This document shows, one piece after another, positions 54,888 through 62,527 of a DNA stretch of 64,000 nucleotides. The stretch is from Streptomyces sp. 11x1 (lineage in GTDB: Bacteria > Actinomycetota > Actinomycetes > Streptomycetales > Streptomycetaceae). The stretch covers positions 9,573,001 through 9,637,000 of the forward strand of contig NZ_CP122458.1 in assembly GCF_032598905.1 (NCBI RefSeq). The letters are read 5' to 3'. The notes under the pieces are model-generated. The model saw only the letters and a program-made list of their open reading frames with translations. It did no database searches and had not been told where the DNA came from. The translations under genes and the position numbers were made by a program. Positions within the stretch are counted from its first letter, which is position 1. Every line of letters starts with the position of its first letter.

Positions 54888-56626
54888 GGTTCTGGATCAC
54901 TTTCCGTGCTGGAGCCACGGAGGGTTACCACGACCGCGATCATGGACGGCCTCACGCCGCGAGGAGGACGCGTTTGCGGAGCAGGTCGAAGTTGGCGCGG
55001 CCGAACATCTGCCGCTTGAGCATCTTGATCTTGTTGTTATGGCCTTCGACTGCGCCAGAGCTGTAGGGCAGGCTGAGCCCGGCGACGACGGCGTCGAGGT
55101 CCTGGCCGAGGCCGGTGACGAAGGCATGCAGGGCGGGCAGGTCATCGGCCTGGACACACTCGATCCATTGGTCCAGCTGCTTTCCTTGGCGGTTGTTCAT
55201 CAACTCGGCGAAGGAACGTACGTGTTCGGCGGTGCGGCCGAGTTCGGGGCAGCGGGCGAGGATCGCCTTGAGCCGCTGGACCTGGTCGCTGTCGAGGCGG
55301 TCGGGGCGGCGGGTGATCCAGCTGGTCACGTCTCGCACGGACGGGTGCTTGCGGGGCGGATCGTCGTGCGGGAACGCTTCACGGAGCTGCTGCACGTACC
55401 TCTTCACGACGCTCTCGCCGCCGGGGTAGCCGCGCTCACGCAGTTCCTCGAACAGACGGCGGGCGACGGTGCAGCCCTCGGCCCACCGCTGATGCAGATA
55501 AGGCTTGTAGGGATCGAGGATGCTGCTGCGGCCGGTCCACTGTCCTACCAGCAGTTCGTCCGCGGTGGCCGCGCGGGCCAGGCGGCGCACGGTGTTGCGG
55601 GCCAGGCCGAGCCGGCGAGCGATCGGCCGGAGGCCGAGCCCGTCGTCGAGCAGGGCGTGGACGGCTGTGTGCTGTTCGCGGACCCGGTCCGACAGGCGGC
55701 CGGAGTGTCGCGGTTCGCCTGAGGGACGCGGCGGGAACCCCGTGGTGTTCACGGGTGTGTTGGTGCGGACCGGGCTGGTCTCCTCTGGCTCGCGCAGCAG
55801 GGCGCGGTGCTGGATGACCGTCTTCTCGACGGCCTCGACGAGGTTTTTCCAGATGTGCCACCGGTCCGCGACGTGGACCGCGTCCGGGGCGCCGAGCCGT
55901 CCGGCCTCGGCGTATGCGGTCGACCGGTCACGGCAGATCACCTCGACGCCGGGGTGGTCGGCGAGCCAGGCGGACACCGTGGCCGTGGTGCGGTCGGGCA
56001 GCAGATCAACCGGGCGGCGGGTGTCGATGTCCACCAGGATCGTGCCGTAATTGTGTCCCTTGCGCAGGGCGAACTCGTCCACTCCGAGCACCCGCGGCGT
56101 GTGCACCTCGGGCTCCGGGAGGCGGCGTATCAGCCGCAGGAGAGTCGACCGGCTCGCCCGGACCGCGAGTGTGTCCGCCAGGCGGGCGCCGGCCCGGCCC
56201 GCCAGCATCACGGCCACCCGTTGCAGCACCGTCTGCAGCCCGGTGCTTCGCCTCCCGTACCGGAAGGTCAGCCCTTCGACCTGCTCTGCGAACGTGGCCT
56301 GCGTGCAGGCGCGTTCACGGCAGCGGAACCGCCGGACCTGTAACTCGATCACCACAGGACGCCCGGCGACCGCGGTGTCGGTGAGGCGGCGTACGTATCG
56401 GCTGTGCACCCGGCCCGACGTCGTCCCGCAGGCATGACACGCGGCCTGCTCTGCCGACGCACGGGCCCGCACGAGCACCAACTCGCCATCCACTACTGCC
56501 TTTTCGATCACAACGCCTTCGGCCTTGTGGAACCACAGGCCCTGGAGGAACACATCACCCACGGCCGTCCATGATCGCGGTCGTGGTAACCCTCCGTGGC
56601 TCCAGCACGGAAAGTGATCCAGAACC
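54888..56626 (-). mobile_element. ISL3-type element, copy 1
   Basis: 1739 bases, ends GGTTCTGGATCAC and its inverse, with a 60-odd base terminal inverted repeat ending in CATGGACGGCC. Inserted at the left tip of IS21 with 8-bp duplication TGAACCTG. Identical length and protein to copy 2. Confidence 0.93.
54952..56562 (-). CDS. ISL3-family transposase, copy 1
   Basis: 536 residues. Zinc-finger block HACGTTSGRVHSRY and CRERACTQATF, then the DDE domain: VLGVDEFALRKGHNYGTILV (Asp), VEVICRDRSTAYAEAG (Asp), and the C-terminal GAVEGHNNKIKMLKRQMFGR (Glu). GTG 56562 is the start used by the family; open reading continues upstream by chance. The protein is residue-for-residue the same as copy 2, showing recent transposition. 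Confidence 0.93.
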   Translation of the reverse strand: MGDVFLQGLWFHKAEGVVIEKAVVDGELVLVRARASAEQAACHACGTTSGRVHSRYVRRLTDTAVAGRPVVIELQVRRFRCRERACTQATFAEQVEGLTFRYGRRSTGLQTVLQRVAVMLAGRAGARLADTLAVRASRSTLLRLIRRLPEPEVHTPRVLGVDEFALRKGHNYGTILVDIDTRRPVDLLPDRTTATVSAWLADHPGVEVICRDRSTAYAEAGRLGAPDAVHVADRWHIWKNLVEAVEKTVIQHRALLREPEETSPVRTNTPVNTTGFPPRPSGEPRHSGRLSDRVREQHTAVHALLDDGLGLRPIARRLGLARNTVRRLARAATADELLVGQWTGRSSILDPYKPYLHQRWAEGCTVARRLFEELRERGYPGGESVVKRYVQQLREAFPHDDPPRKHPSVRDVTSWITRRPDRLDSDQVQRLKAILARCPELGRTAEHVRSFAELMNNRQGKQLDQWIECVQADDLPALHAFVTGLGQDLDAVVAGLSLPYSSGAVEGHNNKIKMLKRQMFGRANFDLLRKRVLLAA

Positions 56627-56677
56627 TGAACCTGGACCCCTTTGGGGTCGGTGAGTTTTGACCCCGTGTGTAGTTGT

Positions 56678-57439
56678 TCACCCGGTTGCCGCGCTCGGTG
56701 TGCGGCCGATGTCACGGTCTTTGAGCCGGTAGGAGTCTCCCTTCAAGGAGAGCACATCGGCGTGATGGACGAGACGGTCGATCATGGCGGCGGCGACGGT
56801 GTCGTCCCCGAAGACCTCTCCCCAGCGTCCGAACGGCTTGTTGCTGGTCACGATCACGGAGGCGCGTTCGTAGCGACCCGAGATCAGCTGGAAGAACGTG
56901 TAGCCGACCTCATCGATCACCAGAACCGGGACGCGCGCCAGCCGGAGGAGCTCCTCCTGGAGCTTGCCGGTGGCGTGGGCGGCGGCCAGGCGGTCGACCC
57001 ACTGCGAGGCGGTGGCGAACGCGACGCGGTGTCCGGCCTGGCAGGCGCGTATGCCCAGGGCGATGGCCAGGTGGGTCTTGCCGGTGCCGGGCGGCCCGAG
57101 GAAGACCACGTTCTCCTTGCCGGTGATGAAGTCCAGGGTGCCCAGATGTGCCACCGCCTCCCGTTTCAGCCCGCGCAGGTGAGCGAAGTCGAACTCCTCC
57201 AAGGTCTTGCGGGCGGGGAAACGGGCCGCGCGGATGCGGCCTTCGCCGCCGTGGGCCTCGCGGGCAGCCACCTCGCGCTGCAGGCAGGCGGCCAGATACT
57301 CCTGATGTGTCCAGGACTCGGCCCTGGCGCGTTCGGCGAGCCGGTCGGCAGCATCCAGCAGGGCCGGTGCCTTCAACGCACGGCTGAGAAAGGCCAGTTC
57401 GGCGGCGACGTCCCGGGACGTGGTGGTGCGGGTGGCCAT
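56678..57439 (-). CDS. istB: IstB helper ATPase of IS21, with internal deletion
   Basis: 253 residues. Walker A GPPGTGKTHL, Walker B VLVIDEVGY and sensor IVTSNKPFGRW are intact. Between DEVGY and FFQLISGRYERAS about ten residues that family members have (IPF-x-x-EAANL type) are missing, replaced by Thr. That removes part of the region after Walker B, so the transposition helper may be weak or dead. It starts 4 bases after istA ends. Confidence 0.9.
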   Translation of the reverse strand: MATRTTTSRDVAAELAFLSRALKAPALLDAADRLAERARAESWTHQEYLAACLQREVAAREAHGGEGRIRAARFPARKTLEEFDFAHLRGLKREAVAHLGTLDFITGKENVVFLGPPGTGKTHLAIALGIRACQAGHRVAFATASQWVDRLAAAHATGKLQEELLRLARVPVLVIDEVGYTFFQLISGRYERASVIVTSNKPFGRWGEVFGDDTVAAAMIDRLVHHADVLSLKGDSYRLKDRDIGRTPSAATG

Positions 57440-57443
57440 GACG

Positions 57444-58688
57444 TCACTCCTGTCCTCCGCCGCCTTCGATCAGCTGGAACACGCGGTCGTAGGCCGGCAG
57501 ATCCGGCTGTGCGACCTCCACCGCCGCGGCACCGGCCACGGCCTGGCGGTACTGGCTGCGCATCGCCGTGGCGGCATCGGCGTGGTCCGGGTCGGTGAGC
57601 GTCTGGTGGCGGGCCCAGCAGCGCGCGTGCTCGGCGACCAGCCGACCGTCCAGATGAGCCCGCACCGTTTCGGTGTCCGCCTCGATCCGCACGATCCGTC
57701 CGATCGCGGCCGGGTGGACGGAGTAGTCGCAGGTGTCCAGGCGGATGTAGTGGTCCCGGCCGATCCGTACCGAGGTCTGCCACCAGCGCGGCGGCGCGGT
57801 CGGCGGCAGCGGCAGCATCGCGGCCCGGTCAGCCTCCCACCGCTCCACCGGACGGGCATCCAGGGTGCGGTGCACCCGCCGGTTGGCGACCTCAAGCCAC
57901 GCGTTCAGCTGCGTGTTGAAGTCGGCCGGGGAAGTGAACACCCTGCCGGGCAGGAACGACGTCTCCAGATAACCGTTGGCCCGCTCGACCAGACCCTTGG
58001 CCTCCGGGTCGCGGGGCCGGCACAGGATCACCTTGCAGGCCAGCAGCCCGGCCAGGGCGGCGAACTCATGACCGAGCACGACCCGCCCCTCGCGGCGGCG
58101 TCCGATGGCCGCCTCGTTGTCCCAGACCAGCGCCCTCGGCACCGCGCTCCAGCCGGACAGCAGGTCCCAGTGCCCGCTCACGAGATCGGCGGCCTGCCTC
58201 GACGGCAGCATCCGCGCGGTGATCACCCGCGAGTACCCGGACACGATCACCAGCACCGGCGGGCGGCCGGTCTGCCCGAAGCCCAGCGGGATGTCCACCG
58301 GAGGGAACCACAGGTCACACTGGGCCAGCTCGCCGGGCTGATACGCCGTCCGGGAGACCGGATCCGCCGGAAGGTAGACCGGCCGCAGTTCCCGCACCCG
58401 CCGCTTCAGCACCGACAACGACCGTTCCCAGCCGATCCGCTCGGCGATCACCGTGGCGGGCATCCGCGGGTACTCCGCCAGCAGTTCGCGGATCGCCGGC
58501 TCCACCGCGTCCACGATCGAGCCCCTCGGCGCCCGCCGGTACTTCGGCGGATCGTCGCTGGCCACAGCCCGTCGCACGGTGTTCCGGGCGATCCCCAGAT
58601 GCCGCGCGATCCCCTTGATCGACATGCCCTCCGCACGGTGGAGCCGCCGGATCTCAGCCCAGTCCTCCACACCGATCACCTCTTCCAC
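57444..58688 (-). CDS. istA: IstA transposase of IS21
   Basis: 414 residues. HTH GIARHLGIARNTVRRAVASD; DDE residues in AQCDLWFPPVDIPLGF, RALVWDNEAAIGRRRE and DPEAKGLVERANGYLE; DNA-binding C-terminal domain with CDYSVHPAAIGRIVRIEAD. Typical length for IS21 family IstA. Starts ATG 58688. Confidence 0.93.
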   Translation of the reverse strand: MEEVIGVEDWAEIRRLHRAEGMSIKGIARHLGIARNTVRRAVASDDPPKYRRAPRGSIVDAVEPAIRELLAEYPRMPATVIAERIGWERSLSVLKRRVRELRPVYLPADPVSRTAYQPGELAQCDLWFPPVDIPLGFGQTGRPPVLVIVSGYSRVITARMLPSRQAADLVSGHWDLLSGWSAVPRALVWDNEAAIGRRREGRVVLGHEFAALAGLLACKVILCRPRDPEAKGLVERANGYLETSFLPGRVFTSPADFNTQLNAWLEVANRRVHRTLDARPVERWEADRAAMLPLPPTAPPRWWQTSVRIGRDHYIRLDTCDYSVHPAAIGRIVRIEADTETVRAHLDGRLVAEHARCWARHQTLTDPDHADAATAMRSQYRQAVAGAAAVEVAQPDLPAYDRVFQLIEGGGGQE

Positions 58689-58767
58689 CTGACTCCCATG
58701 GAGCCAGACTGATCACTTGATCACGGAAGGGGTCACTTTTCATCGACCGATAGGGGGTCACGGTTCA

Positions 58768-60506
58768 GGTTCTGGATCACTTTCCGTGCTGGAGCCACGG
58801 AGGGTTACCACGACCGCGATCATGGACGGCCGTGGGTGATGTGTTCCTCCAGGGCCTGTGGTTCCACAAGGCCGAAGGCGTTGTGATCGAAAAGGCAGTA
58901 GTGGATGGCGAGTTGGTGCTCGTGCGGGCCCGTGCGTCGGCAGAGCAGGCCGCGTGTCATGCCTGCGGGACGACGTCGGGCCGGGTGCACAGCCGATACG
59001 TACGCCGCCTCACCGACACCGCGGTCGCCGGGCGTCCTGTGGTGATCGAGTTACAGGTCCGGCGGTTCCGCTGCCGTGAACGCGCCTGCACGCAGGCCAC
59101 GTTCGCAGAGCAGGTCGAAGGGCTGACCTTCCGGTACGGGAGGCGAAGCACCGGGCTGCAGACGGTGCTGCAACGGGTGGCCGTGATGCTGGCGGGCCGG
59201 GCCGGCGCCCGCCTGGCGGACACACTCGCGGTCCGGGCGAGCCGGTCGACTCTCCTGCGGCTGATACGCCGCCTCCCGGAGCCCGAGGTGCACACGCCGC
59301 GGGTGCTCGGAGTGGACGAGTTCGCCCTGCGCAAGGGACACAATTACGGCACGATCCTGGTGGACATCGACACCCGCCGCCCGGTTGATCTGCTGCCCGA
59401 CCGCACCACGGCCACGGTGTCCGCCTGGCTCGCCGACCACCCCGGCGTCGAGGTGATCTGCCGTGACCGGTCGACCGCATACGCCGAGGCCGGACGGCTC
59501 GGCGCCCCGGACGCGGTCCACGTCGCGGACCGGTGGCACATCTGGAAAAACCTCGTCGAGGCCGTCGAGAAGACGGTCATCCAGCACCGCGCCCTGCTGC
59601 GCGAGCCAGAGGAGACCAGCCCGGTCCGCACCAACACACCCGTGAACACCACGGGGTTCCCGCCGCGTCCCTCAGGCGAACCGCGACACTCCGGCCGCCT
59701 GTCGGACCGGGTCCGCGAACAGCACACAGCCGTCCACGCCCTGCTCGACGACGGGCTCGGCCTCCGGCCGATCGCTCGCCGGCTCGGCCTGGCCCGCAAC
59801 ACCGTGCGCCGCCTGGCCCGCGCGGCCACCGCGGACGAACTGCTGGTAGGACAGTGGACCGGCCGCAGCAGCATCCTCGATCCCTACAAGCCTTATCTGC
59901 ATCAGCGGTGGGCCGAGGGCTGCACCGTCGCCCGCCGTCTGTTCGAGGAACTGCGTGAGCGCGGCTACCCCGGCGGCGAGAGCGTCGTGAAGAGGTACGT
60001 GCAGCAGCTCCGTGAAGCGTTCCCGCACGACGATCCGCCCCGCAAGCACCCGTCCGTGCGAGACGTGACCAGCTGGATCACCCGCCGCCCCGACCGCCTC
60101 GACAGCGACCAGGTCCAGCGGCTCAAGGCGATCCTCGCCCGCTGCCCCGAACTCGGCCGCACCGCCGAACACGTACGTTCCTTCGCCGAGTTGATGAACA
60201 ACCGCCAAGGAAAGCAGCTGGACCAATGGATCGAGTGTGTCCAGGCCGATGACCTGCCCGCCCTGCATGCCTTCGTCACCGGCCTCGGCCAGGACCTCGA
60301 CGCCGTCGTCGCCGGGCTCAGCCTGCCCTACAGCTCTGGCGCAGTCGAAGGCCATAACAACAAGATCAAGATGCTCAAGCGGCAGATGTTCGGCCGCGCC
60401 AACTTCGACCTGCTCCGCAAACGCGTCCTCCTCGCGGCGTGAGGCCGTCCATGATCGCGGTCGTGGTAACCCTCCGTGGCTCCAGCACGGAAAGTGATCC
60501 AGAACC
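58768..60506 (+). mobile_element. ISL3-type element, copy 2
   Basis: 1739 bases, same ends as copy 1 but opposite orientation, at the right tip of IS21, flanked by 8-bp duplication ACGGTTCA (58760-58767 and 60507-60514). The target is the inverse of TGAACCGT, so both copies have the same orientation relative to an IS21 tip. Confidence 0.93.
58832..60442 (+). CDS. ISL3-family transposase, copy 2
   Basis: 536-residue protein identical to copy 1, with all zinc-finger and DDE landmarks present (VLGVDEFAL, VEVICRDRSTAY, GAVEGHNNK). GTG 58832 is 64 bases from the element's end. Intact and probably active; the transposase of one copy can act on both. Confidence 0.93.
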   Translation: MGDVFLQGLWFHKAEGVVIEKAVVDGELVLVRARASAEQAACHACGTTSGRVHSRYVRRLTDTAVAGRPVVIELQVRRFRCRERACTQATFAEQVEGLTFRYGRRSTGLQTVLQRVAVMLAGRAGARLADTLAVRASRSTLLRLIRRLPEPEVHTPRVLGVDEFALRKGHNYGTILVDIDTRRPVDLLPDRTTATVSAWLADHPGVEVICRDRSTAYAEAGRLGAPDAVHVADRWHIWKNLVEAVEKTVIQHRALLREPEETSPVRTNTPVNTTGFPPRPSGEPRHSGRLSDRVREQHTAVHALLDDGLGLRPIARRLGLARNTVRRLARAATADELLVGQWTGRSSILDPYKPYLHQRWAEGCTVARRLFEELRERGYPGGESVVKRYVQQLREAFPHDDPPRKHPSVRDVTSWITRRPDRLDSDQVQRLKAILARCPELGRTAEHVRSFAELMNNRQGKQLDQWIECVQADDLPALHAFVTGLGQDLDAVVAGLSLPYSSGAVEGHNNKIKMLKRQMFGRANFDLLRKRVLLAA

Positions 60507-60633
60507 ACGGTTCAAGGAACGGCGACAGGGGACAATGATGTGCGGGCAACGGAGCACCTCGATGATCAGCAGTCTTGGCGGACTACCTGACCAACGCAAC
60601 TTCGTTGCCCGCGTTCTGACTCGACGCCTTTAC
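60507..60633. other. IS4 5' region displaced by IS21
   Basis: 127 bases between ISL3 copy 2 and the right IS4 repeat. A 10-bp inverted repeat (GCGGGCAACG at 60542 and CGTTGCCCGC at 60603) could form a hairpin that would mask the transposase leader. No separate gene. Confidence 0.55.
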
Positions 60634-60675
60634 CACCTTGCCACCAGCGGAAACGCGCTAACTACCCGGCCTTGG
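60634..60675 (-). repeat. IS4 right terminal inverted repeat
   Basis: 42-bp exact inverse of 53213-53254, followed by the right copy of GGAAACTT at 60676-60683. Confidence 0.9.
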
Positions 60676-60814
60676 GGAAACTTCACTTGCGGTGCCGACC
60701 CTCCGCGCTCGACGGTCAGGGGTGCTGCTCGCGCTGCGGGCATCCACGCCCTCTTCATCCCGGTGCCCGCAGCCGACCCCGGCGCTGGAGTGCCGGGCGC
60801 GCGTCGGGACGGTC

Positions 60815-61138
60815 GTGACCACGCAGTGGGAACGCGCGGAGCGAGATGGTGTGAGCGTGATGCGTCTGACCGGCTACCTGGCCCGCGAGGGCGCTCACCG
60901 TTTCGAAGGCGCACTGGACTGGGTCAGCTCCCAGGCGGCTGGCGCCATCGTGCTGGACCTGTCCGGCTTGCTCGGCTGGAGCAAGGAGGGCGAGGCCGCA
61001 GCATCGCATGCCGTGCGTGCCTCGATCGCCGTGTTCGGTCTGCGGGGTCGCGAAGCCCCGCTGGTGACCGGCTGCGCGGCCTGCGTCGGGACCTGTCGCG
61101 ATGTCGAATCCGCGCTGGCCGCCCTGACCTCCGCTTGA
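60815..61138 (+). CDS. STAS-domain protein
   Basis: 107 residues. VTTQWERAERDGVSVMRLTG, YLAREGAHRFEGALDWV, GAIVLDLSGLLGWSKEGEAA and VESALAALTSA give the STAS fold, here with LSGLLGWS rather than the Asp-Ser switch motif, and a Cys pair CAACVGTC. Likely a non-phosphorylated anti-sigma antagonist variant. GTG 60815 was chosen as the start of family similarity; a longer open frame extends upstream into the IS4 flank. Confidence 0.8.
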   Translation: MTTQWERAERDGVSVMRLTGYLAREGAHRFEGALDWVSSQAAGAIVLDLSGLLGWSKEGEAAASHAVRASIAVFGLRGREAPLVTGCAACVGTCRDVESALAALTSA

Positions 61139-61605
61139 CCGGACGAAATCCCACGGGGCCGACTTGGACCGCTCGGCGGTGCCACGATCGCGGACCCGTG
61201 GACGCGTGCCTTCGACGGCTCTCCTGGCGCCGCATGGTCGCCCTGCGGCGGCGACTCGGCTGCTGTGGCACACCGCGCCCGTCCGAACGCGACGGGCAGC
61301 CCATTACCCGCTCCGGCTGCGCCCACCGCATGGCCAGGCGCGATCCGCTCCCCCTGTCGCGGGCGGCTCGGCCGACGGCAGGTCCAGGGTGGGACGTGAT
61401 CGGATCCGCGTGTCCCACCTCTCCCGTGCGCCACCGCGTGGACGCACGGGGCCACGTCAGGCCCGTCCAGCGGGCGACGCGGGACCGCGCCTTCCAGCGG
61501 GGGTGTGCACCTGGTCACTGAGGCAGAACAAGAGCTGGATGAGCCGGGCGAACGGCCTCGGCGACGACCGTCGGGACAGACGCCGGGGCCGGATATTCTG
61601 ACGGG
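61139..61605. other. Gap without recognisable gene
   Basis: 467 bases between the STAS protein and yjdM. Several short frames are open but none resembles a known family; the promoter of yjdM should be here. Confidence 0.5.
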
Positions 61606-61962
61606 GTGATCGAGAATCTTCCTCCCTGCCCCAAGTGCTCCTGCGAGTACACCTACGAGATGAACGCCCTCGTGGTGTGCCCGGAGTGCGCCCACGAATG
61701 GGATCCCGCCGACGGCAGCATCGAGGACGGCGCCGCCGGGGTGCGGGTCGTGAAGGACGCTGTGGGCAATGTGCTGCAGGACGGCGACAGCGTGGTCGTC
61801 GTCAAGGCGCTCAAGGTCAAGGGGAGTCCTTCGGGGATCAAGGCCGGCACCAAGGTGCGCAGCATCCGGCTGGTCGACGGGGTCGACGGCCACGACATCG
61901 ACTGCAAGATCGACGGGTTCGGCGCGATGCAGCTCAAGTCCAGCGTGGTCAAGAAAGCCTGA
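61606..61962 (+). CDS. yjdM: YjdM/PhnA zinc-ribbon protein
   Basis: 118 residues. N-terminal zinc ribbon [27 protein letters not shown] followed by the PhnA barrel block [39 protein letters not shown] and [20 protein letters not shown]. The family was named from phosphonate loci but is widespread with unclear function. GTG 61606. Confidence 0.93.
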   Translation: MIENLPPCPKCSCEYTYEMNALVVCPECAHEWDPADGSIEDGAAGVRVVKDAVGNVLQDGDSVVVVKALKVKGSPSGIKAGTKVRSIRLVDGVDGHDIDCKIDGFGAMQLKSSVVKKA

Positions 61963-62069
61963 ACTCTGACTGGCGAGGGGGTCGGCCCCACTCGCCGACC
62001 GACAGCCGCCCCCGCCGCCTGGCATGCAGTGTGCCCATAGGGCAATCACCCAGGCCGTAACAGGATGCT

Positions 62070-62091
62070 GAATTGCAAAATTCTGCAATTC
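62070..62091. promoter_or_regulatory. Palindromic ArsR operator candidate
   Basis: Perfect 8-bp arms GAATTGCA and TGCAATTC around AAATTC. Located about 95 bases upstream of the arsR-like start. Typical size and symmetry for an ArsR dimer. Confidence 0.7.
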
Positions 62092-62185
62092 ATTAGATGC
62101 TGTGATGGCTGTGTCCGTCGCCGGTAGCCGCGGGCACAGCCTTTATGTCTGCTTCGGGTGGCGCTGTCGGGAAGTCGAGGAATCC

Positions 62186-62527
62186 GTGTCCGTTCCGCTG
62201 TATCAGGCCAAGGCAGAGTTCTTCCGGATGCTGGGGCATCCCGTACGGATACGGGTGCTGGAGCTGCTGCAGGACGGGCCGATGCCGGTACGGGACCTGC
62301 TCGCGGAGATCGAGGTGGAGCCCTCCAGCCTCTCGCAGCAGCTGGCGGTGTTGCGCCGCTCGGGCATCGTCAGCTCCAAGCGTGACGGCTCGACGGTGGT
62401 GTACGCGCTGGCGAGCGGGGACGTCGCGGACCTGATGGGGGCCGCGCGCCGGATCCTGACCGAGTTGCTCACCGGGCAGAACGAACTGCTGGCCGAGCTG
62501 CGGGAAACCGAGGCCGTCGCGCGATGA
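62186..62527 (+). CDS. ArsR family transcriptional regulator
   Basis: 113 residues. Winged helix: AEFFRMLGHPVRIRVLELLQ, DLLAEIEVEPSSLSQQLAVL, IVSSKRDGSTVVYALASGDV. No metal-binding ELCVCD motif and no Cys, so it is not an arsenic sensor; sulfur or redox signals are alternatives for SulP-linked ArsR proteins. GTG 62186 has GAGGA upstream; an upstream ATG at 62102 would add 28 unlikely residues. The stop overlaps the SulP start (ATGA). Confidence 0.88.
   Translation: MSVPLYQAKAEFFRMLGHPVRIRVLELLQDGPMPVRDLLAEIEVEPSSLSQQLAVLRRSGIVSSKRDGSTVVYALASGDVADLMGAARRILTELLTGQNELLAELRETEAVAR

Larger units (their letters stand above)
56627..58767 (-). mobile_element. IS21-type element
   Basis: 2141 bases between TGAACCTGGACCCC and the inverted GGGGTCACGGTTCA, giving about 38-bp imperfect inverted repeats with a common TGACCCC inside. 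istA and istB are on the - strand. No target duplication is visible between the adjacent IS4 sequences, so one flank may have been altered. Each tip is the target of one ISL3 insertion. Confidence 0.85.
53213..60675 (-). mobile_element. IS4-type element carrying IS21 and two ISL3 insertions
   Basis: Perfect 42-bp terminal inverted repeats (53213-53254 and 60634-60675, beginning CCAAGGCCGGGTAGTTAGCG) are flanked by the 8-bp duplication GGAAACTT. The left repeat overlaps the transposase stop. Inside, an IS21 element (56627-58767) lies in the 5' region of the transposase, and both IS21 tips carry ISL3 copies. Without them the element would be about 1.8 kb. Confidence 0.87.

Noticed and set aside
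56627..58767. IS21 target-site duplication
   Set aside because: The bases just outside the IS21 tips (in the IS4 DNA after removing ISL3 copies) do not match over 4-8 bases, so none is reported.
53213..60675. The two ISL3 copies forming a composite transposon that moved as a unit
   Set aside because: Each copy has its own distinct target duplication, so they arrived separately at the IS21 tips; the outer IS4 has its own duplication.
60439..61521. A 360-codon + strand frame crossing the IS4 end into the STAS gene region
   Set aside because: It runs through IS end DNA in a frame different from the STAS protein and has no domain.
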